This document shows, in pieces, positions 5,762-11,434 of a stretch of 11,434 nt of DNA. Made by a program: the position numbers and the translations under genes. Each line of letters starts with the position of its first letter. Position 1 is the first letter of the stretch. Source of the stretch: an uncultured Eubacteriales bacterium. Its GTDB lineage: Bacteria > Bacillota > Clostridia > Oscillospirales > Oscillospiraceae. Under the pieces are notes generated by a model that saw nothing but the letters and a program-made list of their open reading frames with translations, was not told the origin of the DNA and did not search any database. The stretch is taken from assembly GCA_902461475.1 (NCBI GenBank), contig CABPXX010000014.1:1-11434 (forward strand). The letters are read 5' to 3'.

Positions 5762-6140
5762 ACAAGTGAGCCTGTAAGCCGGGTCCTGTCCTTTAAGACA
5801 GCCATCTATCTAGGCACAGCGTTGCCGCTGCACTCCAGCCACCTCCTCAACGCAGCCGGGCCGGCTTTGTGTGCGTTTCCACGGTGTTGCTCCGGATAGA
5901 GTTTACAGCGATGAGCAGTTCCCAGTCATCGGGCGGGTGCTTATCTCCGCCTTTCCACCCTTACCTCAGCTGCTGCCCCCCCAAATGAGGAACATTTCAG
6001 ACCGAGGCGGTATATCTCTGTTGCACTTTTCCTGAAGTCGCCTTCGGCGGGCGTTACCCGTTATCCTTGCCCTACGGAGCCCGGACTTTCCTCATGGACG
6101 GCCTTTCGACCTGCCCACGCGGCTGTCCAGCTTACTTGCT
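5762..6140 (-). ncRNA. rnpB: RNase P RNA (A-type layout)
   Basis: This is the catalytic RNA of RNase P, which cuts the 5' leader from pre-tRNAs. On the minus strand the conserved blocks appear in order: GAGGAAAGTCCGGGCTCC (6093-6076, P4 5' part and neighbours), a GGGCAAGGATAACGGGTAACGCCCG segment in two parts after it, the central GTGGAAACGC-like region, AGATAGATGGCTGTC (5811-5797), and near the 3' end GACCCGGCTTACAGGCTCAC. The 5' GCAAGTAAGCT pairs with the 3' GGCTCACTTG to form P1. At about 380 bases it has normal length, and the layout fits the A-type of Clostridia rather than the B-type of Bacillus. The ends are set from P1 and from the promoter, to within a few bases. It has its own promoter and terminator. 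Confidence 0.95.
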
Positions 6141-6145
6141 CTATG

Positions 6146-6174
6146 ATTGTACTTCAACTTTGCATGATTGTCAA
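6146..6174 (-). promoter_or_regulatory. Sigma-A promoter for rnpB
   Basis: On the minus strand TTGACA (6174-6169), 17 bases, TACAAT (6151-6146). The start should fall near 6139-6140, the first bases of P1, so the RNA needs little or no 5' trimming. Its -35 shares bases with the divergent murD promoter. Confidence 0.85.
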
Positions 6175-6196
6175 ATGGGAGTTTATGCGTTATAAT
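6168..6196 (+). promoter_or_regulatory. Sigma-A promoter for murD and the peptidase cluster
   Basis: TTGTCA (6168-6173), 17 bases, TATAAT (6191-6196). The predicted start near 6203 gives a leader of about 40 bases before the murD ATG. The -35 overlaps that of rnpB by five of six bases on the other strand. Confidence 0.78.
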
Positions 6197-6242
6197 GATC
6201 TGATGTCATTTTACTCCTATGAGGAAAGGGAGGCAACGGTCC

Positions 6243-7634
6243 ATGCAATCAATTCTATGGGATTATTTGAATTCACTCAAGGGTAAAAAAATTGCCGTCA
6301 TCGGCATGGGGGTGTCCAACGCCCCGCTGGTAAAGAAAATGTTACAGGCCGGACTGACAGTCCGTGTGTGTGATAAACGAGAGAGAGATGATTTTGACGG
6401 TCTGTCTGAGCTGGAGTCCAAGGGCTTGAAGGTGAGTCTGGGCCCCAACTATCTGGACGGCCTGGAGGGGGCAGATGTGATTTTCCGCACCCCTGGGGTG
6501 CGGCCTGACCTGCCCCAGATTGCCAATGCCGTGGCGGCAGGCGCACAGTTGACCTCCGAGATGGAAACATTTTTGGACCTGTGTCCGTGCAGTGTCATTG
6601 CCGTCACCGGCTCGGACGGAAAGACCACCACTACCACTATCATTGCCGGACTGCTGAAAGCAGCAGGCTATCGCACCTTTGTGGGCGGAAACATCGGCCA
6701 CCCGCTGCTGTGTGAGGTGGACGAGATCCGTCCCGACGACATGGTGGTGTTGGAACTGTCCTCCTTCCAGCTGATGACCATGCGCCAGAGTCCCAACGTG
6801 GCGGTTATCACTAATCTGTCCCCCAACCATCTGGACGTCCACAAGGATATGGAGGAGTACGTTGCCGCCAAGCGCAACATCTTCGCCTATCAGGACACCG
6901 GGGACAAGCTGGTGCTCAATGCAGACAATGAGATCACCGCTGGATTTGCCTCTCAGGCCCGGGGCGAAGTCACCCTGTTCAGCCGCAAAAAGAACCTGGA
7001 GCGGGGCGTCTGTGTCCGGGACGGAATGATCTGCTACCACACTCGCCCCATCCTGGCGGCCGACGACATTCTCATTCCCGGAGTCCACAACCTGGAAAAC
7101 TACATGGCCGCCATTGCCGCCGTGGATGGTCTGGTGTCCGATGAGACCATTCGGGAGTACGCCAAGTCCTTTGGCGGCGTGGTTCACCGCATTGAGCTGG
7201 TACGAAAACTGGACGGCGTGCGCTACTACAACGACTCCATTGCCTCCAGCCCCACCCGTACCATTGCCGGCCTGCGCTCCTTCTCGGAGAAGGTGATTCT
7301 CATTGCCGGTGGCTACGACAAGCATATTCCCTATGATGTACTGGGCCCGGAGATCGTCAAATCCGTGAAGTGCCTCATTCTCACCGGTGCCACCTCGGAC
7401 AAAATTCAGCAAGCCACCCAGCAGGCTCCAGACTACACCCCTGGCAATCCCGAAATCCGGCGCTGCGAGAACCTGGAACAGGCCGTTCATACCGCCCACG
7501 ACGTGGCACAGCCCGGTGACGTGGTGATTTTGTCTCCTGCCAGCGCTTCCTTTGACTGTTTCCGCAACTTTGAGGAGCGGGGCAACAAGTTCAAGCAGTA
7601 CGTCAATGCCCTGGAGGGAGTGACCGCCCATTGA
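6243..7634 (+). CDS. murD: UDP-N-acetylmuramoyl-L-alanine--D-glutamate ligase (MurD)
   Basis: MurD adds D-glutamate to UDP-MurNAc-L-Ala with ATP, the second amino-acid step of peptidoglycan precursor synthesis, in the cytoplasm. The 463 residues show the three Mur domains: an N-terminal Rossmann-like UDP domain (GMGVSNAPLV at 21-30, TPGVRPD at 83-89); a central ATPase domain with P-loop VTGSDGKTTT (121-130), GGNIG (148-152), SSFQL (173-177), SPNHLDVH (193-200) and Lys210, the likely carbamylated lysine; HNLEN (282-286); and a C-terminal domain with HRIE (315-318), NDSIASSPT (330-338), AGGYDK and SPASASFDCF (431-440). The NDSKATN motif of E. coli MurD reads NDSIASSPT here, losing its lysine. 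I choose the ATG at 6243, with GGGAGG 9 bases upstream, over an in-frame ATG at 6219 that has no ribosome site. The stop overlaps the start of the next gene. Confidence 0.95.
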   Translation: MQSILWDYLNSLKGKKIAVIGMGVSNAPLVKKMLQAGLTVRVCDKRERDDFDGLSELESKGLKVSLGPNYLDGLEGADVIFRTPGVRPDLPQIANAVAAGAQLTSEMETFLDLCPCSVIAVTGSDGKTTTTTIIAGLLKAAGYRTFVGGNIGHPLLCEVDEIRPDDMVVLELSSFQLMTMRQSPNVAVITNLSPNHLDVHKDMEEYVAAKRNIFAYQDTGDKLVLNADNEITAGFASQARGEVTLFSRKKNLERGVCVRDGMICYHTRPILAADDILIPGVHNLENYMAAIAAVDGLVSDETIREYAKSFGGVVHRIELVRKLDGVRYYNDSIASSPTRTIAGLRSFSEKVILIAGGYDKHIPYDVLGPEIVKSVKCLILTGATSDKIQQATQQAPDYTPGNPEIRRCENLEQAVHTAHDVAQPGDVVILSPASASFDCFRNFEERGNKFKQYVNALEGVTAH

Positions 7635-8668
7635 ATACCCTGGAATGTCTCAAAACCCTGTGCCAGACCGGAGGCCCCTCCGGTTATGAGGCACCCATAG
7701 CAGACCTGGCTGCCCAGCTTCTCACCCCTTGGATGGATGAGGTGTGGACAGATCGGCTGGGCAACGTCATCGGCCTACGCCGCTGTGGCAACCCCAACGC
7801 CAAAAAGCTGTTGCTGGATGCGCACCTGGACCAGATTGGACTGATGGTCACCGGGGCAGAGGACGGGTACCTGCGCTTTGCCTCCATCGGCGGGGTAGAC
7901 CCCCGGATGCTCCCGGACCGGGAGGTAACCATCCTCACCAAGCCGCCCAGACTGGGCGTGATTGCATGTCTGCCTCCCCATGTACTGTCGGCGGAGGACC
8001 GGGAGAAGGCCCCAGCCCTAGGGGAATACTATGTGGACACTGGCCTCTCTCAGGAGACGGTGGAGCGGGAGATTCCCGTGGGCACCCCCATGGTGTTCCG
8101 GGAGAGCTTTTTAGAGCTGAGCGGTGGCAAAATTTGCTCCGGCGCTTTGGACGACCGGGCCTGTTTCGCCGCTCTGCTGCGTACCGTGGAATTGCTCAGC
8201 CAAGAGCAACTGGACGTAGACCTGTACATCATGGGCAGCACCCGGGAAGAGACCGGGGGGACTGGGGCCATGGTGGGCACCTGTACCATCGACCCGGACT
8301 TCTGCGTGGCGGTGGATGTCACCCACGGTGCCACTCCGGACAGCGCCAAAGGCCGGGCCTATGACCTGGGAGGTGGCCCCGCCGTGGGCATTGGCCCCAA
8401 TATGACCCGCTGGATGACCCGTCGCATGCTAGACAAAGCCCAGGAGCTGGGCATTCCAGTCCAGAAAGAAGTCATGGGCGGAGACACCGGAACCAACGCC
8501 TGGGGCATGCAGATTTGCAATGAGGGTATTGCCACAGCAGTGCTCTCTCTGCCCCTGCGCTATATGCACACCCCCGTGGAGGTGGTGGACCTTGCTGACC
8601 TGGAGCAGACCGCTCAGCTGTTGGCCGCCTTCACCCGAAACCTGGGAGAGGAGGGAGCACAGGTATGA
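7631..8668 (+). CDS. M42-family metallo-aminopeptidase, copy 1
   Basis: A 345-residue cytoplasmic peptidase of family M42 (PF05343; TET/PepA/FrvX-like, often labelled 'endoglucanase' by mistake), which removes N-terminal residues from peptides using two metal ions and usually forms large tetrahedral shells. The expected ligands are all present: His65 and Asp67 (DAHLDQIG), Asp174 (ALDDRA), catalytic Glu206 with Glu207 (REETGG), Asp229 (AVDVTHG) and His313 (YMHTPVE). The dimerisation/PDZ-like insert spans about residues 75-165. The start is a TTG at 7631 that overlaps the murD stop by four bases (TTGA), with GGGAG 10 bases upstream inside murD, so it is probably coupled to murD translation at a reduced rate. 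It is followed by a second M42 gene with a 4-base overlap. Its specificity is not readable from the sequence. Confidence 0.9.
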   Translation: MNTLECLKTLCQTGGPSGYEAPIADLAAQLLTPWMDEVWTDRLGNVIGLRRCGNPNAKKLLLDAHLDQIGLMVTGAEDGYLRFASIGGVDPRMLPDREVTILTKPPRLGVIACLPPHVLSAEDREKAPALGEYYVDTGLSQETVEREIPVGTPMVFRESFLELSGGKICSGALDDRACFAALLRTVELLSQEQLDVDLYIMGSTREETGGTGAMVGTCTIDPDFCVAVDVTHGATPDSAKGRAYDLGGGPAVGIGPNMTRWMTRRMLDKAQELGIPVQKEVMGGDTGTNAWGMQICNEGIATAVLSLPLRYMHTPVEVVDLADLEQTAQLLAAFTRNLGEEGAQV

Positions 8669-9690
8669 TGGAGTTGTTGAAACAGCTGTGTGCCCTCCCC
8701 GGTGTGTCCTCCTTTGAGGATGCCATACGAGATTACATCAAAGAACAGGCCACCCCCTATGTGGACACCGTAAAGGTAGATACTATGGGCAATCTGATTT
8801 GCTTCAAAAAGGGCGCAAAGGCCACTGGAACTAAGCTGATGCTCTGTGCTCACATGGACGAGGTGGGACTCATGGTCCGCTCCATCACGGAGGACGGGTA
8901 TCTGGAATTCGTCTGCGTGGGGGGCATGGACCGCCGGGTCCTGCTGGGCAAGCAGGTGCTGGTGGGAGACCGCCAAGTCCCCGGCGTCATTGGCCTGAAA
9001 GCCATTCATATGACCACTACCGAGGAGCGAAAGAAGGTCCCCAAACTGGAGGACTACTACATCGACATCGGAGCTTCCAGCCGGGAAGAGGCGGAGACAC
9101 TGGTGGAGGTGGGAGACCCCTGCATCTTCCGCAGCGACTGCGTGGAGTTTGGAGACGGATGCCTCAAGGCCAAGGCTTTAGACGACCGTGTTGGCTGCGC
9201 AGTTCTCCTGGAGCTGCTGCGTCGGGACCTCCCCATGGATTGCACCTTCGTCTTCACCGCCCAGGAGGAGGTGGGGACCCGGGGTGCCTTTGGAGCGGCC
9301 TTCTCTGTGACTCCAGACATCGCCCTGGTGCTGGAAGGCACCACCGCAGCGGACGCCCCCAGCCAGGACCCGGAGGCTCAAATCTGCCACTTGGGGCAAG
9401 GCCCGGTGCTGTCCTGGATGGACAAGGGCACCATCTATGATCGGGACCTGTTTGAGCGCCTGCGTGCCGTGGCCCAGGAGCATCACATCCCCTGGCAGCT
9501 GAAACACTACGTGGCGGGCAGCACCGACGCCAAAGCCATTCAACGCACCAAGTCCGGTGTGCGAGTAGCCGGTATCTCTGCCCCCGTGCGATATCTCCAC
9601 GCCCCTGCCAGTGTAGTGAACATAAACGATGTGGAGCAAGTGCTGGAACTGGCCTGGCTGTTTTTACAGTCTGTTGCCGGGGATTGCTGA
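8665..9690 (+). CDS. M42-family metallo-aminopeptidase, copy 2
   Basis: A 341-residue M42 peptidase. Active-site residues: His63 and Asp65 (CAHMDEVG), Asp173 (ALDDRVGC), Glu201 and Glu202 (AQEEVGTRGA), and His312 (RYLHAP). The fourth ligand position is Glu224 (LEGTTAAD) where copies 1 and 3 have Asp in AVDVT; the EGTTAAD form is one of the two standard versions in the family, so activity is expected, perhaps with other metal or peptide preference. AGSTDAKAIQ (284-293) replaces the more usual GGTDA. The ATG at 8665 overlaps the previous TGA by four bases (ATGA), with GGAGGGAG upstream; a second ATG follows at once. It is clearly a different subfamily from its neighbours, not a recent duplicate. 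Confidence 0.92.
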   Translation: MMELLKQLCALPGVSSFEDAIRDYIKEQATPYVDTVKVDTMGNLICFKKGAKATGTKLMLCAHMDEVGLMVRSITEDGYLEFVCVGGMDRRVLLGKQVLVGDRQVPGVIGLKAIHMTTTEERKKVPKLEDYYIDIGASSREEAETLVEVGDPCIFRSDCVEFGDGCLKAKALDDRVGCAVLLELLRRDLPMDCTFVFTAQEEVGTRGAFGAAFSVTPDIALVLEGTTAADAPSQDPEAQICHLGQGPVLSWMDKGTIYDRDLFERLRAVAQEHHIPWQLKHYVAGSTDAKAIQRTKSGVRVAGISAPVRYLHAPASVVNINDVEQVLELAWLFLQSVAGDC

Positions 9691-9705
9691 CAGGAGGAAC
9701 CCAAC

Positions 9706-10710
9706 ATGGAATGGATCAATACACTCAATACCCTGTGCCACGCCTTTGGCCCATCTGGGGCCGAGGGGGGAGTGGCACAGATCATAGAAGAGATGGCCCG
9801 CCCCTATGTGGATGAGATCACCCGGGACACCATGGGCAATCTCATTTGCCGCAAAAAGGGAAGTGGTCCCCGGCTCATGTTTTCCGCCCACATGGACAGC
9901 ATTGGCCTGGTGGTGACCCACATCGACGACAAGGGCTTTTTGCGAGTGGGAGCCATCGGCGGCGTTCACGCCGACGCCGTGGTCAACACCCCGGTGCGCT
10001 TCCAAAACGGCACCTGCGGCGTCATCGCCGCCCAGGTGGGCTCCACGCCGGGAAAGCGAAACATGGCTGACCTGTACTTGGACATTGGAGCCACCTCCCG
10101 AGAGGAGGCGGAACAACAGGTGCAGATTGGCGATGTGGCGGTGTACAATACCCCGGTTTTTCCAGCGGGTACTCTGGTAGCCGGACCCTATATGGACAAC
10201 CGCATCTCCTGCCAGGTGCTGTTACAGGCCATGGAGCGGCTGCACGACTGCCCCAACGACGTGTACTTCGTCTTCTCCACCCAGGAGGAGGTGGGTCTGC
10301 GAGGAGCCAAAACCGCCGCATGGTCCATTGACCCGGACTACGGCATCGCCGTGGACGTCACCAGTGAGGACGGCATTCCCGGTGCCAAGCACACCGCCAG
10401 CAGTTTGGCGGGGCAAGGGGCGGCGGTGAAGGTGATGGACCGCTCGGTAATCTGCCACCCCAAGATGGTAAACCTTCTGATGGAGTTGGCCCAGAAGCAG
10501 GACATTCCCGCCCAGCGAGATGTCATCCAGGCGGGTGGCACCGATGCCGGAGCCATCCATCAGACCCGCAGCGGCGTATGTACCGGGGGAATTTCCATCC
10601 CCTGTCGCTACACCCACACACCCTGTGAGATGGTGTGCGCTGCCGATGTGGAGGCCTGCGTGGAACTGGTGTCCGCACTGGCCCAAACTAAGTTAGAGAA
10701 AGAGTGTTAA
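9706..10710 (+). CDS. M42-family metallo-aminopeptidase, copy 3
   Basis: A 334-residue M42 peptidase with all metal and catalytic residues: His62 and Asp64 (SAHMDSIG), Asp164 (YMDNR, the common DNR form), Glu194 and Glu195 (TQEEVGLRGA), Asp217 (AVDVTSEDG), and His304 (RYTHTP). GGTDAGAI (278-285) is canonical. The insert near residues 110-120 (VGSTPGKRNM) is shorter than in copies 1 and 2. The ATG has AGGAGG 8 bases upstream, the strongest ribosome site of the three, and lies 15 bases after copy 2. It is a separate subfamily: copies 2 and 3 share more (VDTMGNLIC/RDTMGNLIC, DIGASSREEAE/DIGATSREEAE) than either does with copy 1. Confidence 0.93.
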   Translation: MEWINTLNTLCHAFGPSGAEGGVAQIIEEMARPYVDEITRDTMGNLICRKKGSGPRLMFSAHMDSIGLVVTHIDDKGFLRVGAIGGVHADAVVNTPVRFQNGTCGVIAAQVGSTPGKRNMADLYLDIGATSREEAEQQVQIGDVAVYNTPVFPAGTLVAGPYMDNRISCQVLLQAMERLHDCPNDVYFVFSTQEEVGLRGAKTAAWSIDPDYGIAVDVTSEDGIPGAKHTASSLAGQGAAVKVMDRSVICHPKMVNLLMELAQKQDIPAQRDVIQAGGTDAGAIHQTRSGVCTGGISIPCRYTHTPCEMVCAADVEACVELVSALAQTKLEKEC

Positions 10711-10715
10711 GAAAT

Positions 10716-11434
10716 ATGTCTTTACAGTTTTCTGAGGAGCTGCGCACTCTGGCCCGCCGGGCAGAGGAGACACTAAAAGAGCAGTTTGCCCGTATTGATG
10801 CCGTGGCAGAGGCCAACACCCTGCGGGTGCTGGATGCCTTCCGTCAGTATCGAGTGGCGGAGAGCTATTTTGCCGGAACCACTGGCTACGGCTATGACGA
10901 TCTGGGCCGGGACAAGCTGGATGAGATCTATGCCCACCTGTTTGGCACTGAAGACGCCCTGGTGCGCATCGGGTTTGTCAACGGCACCCACGCCATTTCT
11001 GCGGCCCTGTTTGGCTGCCTCCGTCCCGGAGACGTGCTGGTCTCCGCCGTTGGCGCTCCCTACGACACCCTGCTGGGTGTCATCGGTGTTACCGACAAGG
11101 GCACCGGCTCCCTGAAGGACTTCGGTGTGGAATACCGCCAGGTGGACCTCACCCCGGAGAACACTCCGGACCTGGAGGGGCTGGCTCAGGCCGTGTCCGA
11201 CCCCAAGGTGAAAGCGGTGCTCATCCAGCGCTCCAAGGGCTACTCCACCCGGGCCTCTCTGTCCGTGGACGAGATCGGCCACATGTGTGAGATCATCCGC
11301 CAGCACAACCCCAATGTTGCCATTATGGTTGACAACTGCTATGGAGAGTTTGTAGAAGAGAAGGAGCCCACCCACGTGGGCGCTGACCTGGTAGTGGGCT
11401 CTCTCATCAAGAACCCCGGCGGCGGTCTGGCCCC
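10716..11434 (+). CDS. Methionine gamma-lyase/aluminium-resistance family PLP enzyme (N-terminal part, cut by right edge)
   Basis: 239 codons with no stop before the edge; the family is about 400-430 residues. It belongs to the fold-type I PLP proteins of PF06838 (Met_gamma_lyase, the 'aluminium resistance protein'; YnbB in Bacillus subtilis). Signs are TTGYGYDDLGRDKLDEIYA (residues 52-70), FGTEDALVR, FVNGTHAISAALF where PLP phosphate binds, MVDNCYGEF with the Asp that contacts the PLP ring nitrogen, and SLIKNPGGG, where the Lys at about residue 232 should bind PLP. Neither methionine cleavage nor aluminium resistance is well proven for the family. The start is the ATG 5 bases after the stop of M42 copy 3; the ribosome site is weak (AAGAGTG/TAAGAA), so it may depend on coupling. 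Its place downstream of three aminopeptidases suggests amino-acid breakdown, but this is only inference. Confidence 0.85.
   Translation, partial: MSLQFSEELRTLARRAEETLKEQFARIDAVAEANTLRVLDAFRQYRVAESYFAGTTGYGYDDLGRDKLDEIYAHLFGTEDALVRIGFVNGTHAISAALFGCLRPGDVLVSAVGAPYDTLLGVIGVTDKGTGSLKDFGVEYRQVDLTPENTPDLEGLAQAVSDPKVKAVLIQRSKGYSTRASLSVDEIGHMCEIIRQHNPNVAIMVDNCYGEFVEEKEPTHVGADLVVGSLIKNPGGGLA

Noticed and set aside
6219..6242. Upstream ATG for murD
   Set aside because: No ribosome site before it, whereas GGGAGG is well placed for 6243.
6342..7631. 429-codon open frame on the minus strand opposite murD
   Set aside because: Its His/Gly/Val-rich translation with no domain signs is typical of antisense murD codon shadow; the plus strand has every Mur ligase motif.
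7631..9690. Cellulase/endoglucanase function for the M42 proteins
   Set aside because: This is a historical mislabel of M42 peptidases; the residues seen are a di-metal aminopeptidase set.
7631..10710. Recent tandem duplication of one peptidase gene
   Set aside because: The three proteins differ throughout in sequence, insert length and metal-ligand type, and no long DNA repeat is visible; they are old paralogues.
1..11434. CRISPR array, insertion sequence, phage or defence genes
   Set aside because: No spaced direct repeats, transposase or integrase motifs, or flanking inverted repeats were found; nearly all the DNA is explained by housekeeping-type genes and short control regions.

Overview
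The window (about 57-60% G+C by eye) looks like chromosome of a low-oxygen gut Clostridium relative, most likely of the Oscillospiraceae/Flavonifractor type. This rests on the mix of genes (a clostridial-style xanthine dehydrogenase-family FAD subunit with a MocA-like enzyme, a QueL-like queuine lyase candidate beside YhhQ, tandem M42 peptidases, an aluminium-resistance/methionine gamma-lyase-like protein), on strong AGGAGG-type ribosome sites, and on an RNase P RNA of the common A-type layout. The genus is an inference. I see no mobile element, CRISPR array, tRNA or phage gene.

The window falls into two halves that diverge from a small control region near 6.17 kb. The left half reads on the minus strand. 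From the centre outwards it holds rnpB; a two-gene queuosine salvage operon (a queL-like radical SAM gene and yhhQ, overlapping by 4 bases); a four-gene operon (HAD phosphatase, RsmF-like rRNA methyltransferase, GNAT acetyltransferase, MocA-like nucleotidyltransferase); and the start of a molybdenum hydroxylase FAD subunit that runs off the left edge. A stem-loop terminator follows rnpB, yhhQ and the mocA-like gene, and each is followed at once by a recognisable sigma-A promoter for the next unit, so unit boundaries are unusually clear.

The right half reads on the plus strand as one tight cluster: murD, three different M42 metallo-aminopeptidase genes, and a partial PLP enzyme of the methionine gamma-lyase/aluminium-resistance family cut by the right edge. 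Gaps are -4, -4, 15 and 5 bases, which suggests co-transcription from one promoter upstream of murD.

The points most worth a second look are: (1) rnpB and murD promoters that run back to back and share the same -35 bases; (2) the queL-yhhQ pair with its own strong promoter and a roughly 75-base leader that can fold as a small H-type pseudoknot with an A-rich tail, a possible preQ1-type riboswitch; (3) three paralogous but well-diverged M42 peptidases in a cell-wall gene operon, which may form mixed complexes; (4) a terminator that contains the mocA stop codon, followed by a promoter whose -10 lies in a perfect 12-bp palindrome. No wholly unknown system is evident; most genes belong to recognisable families.
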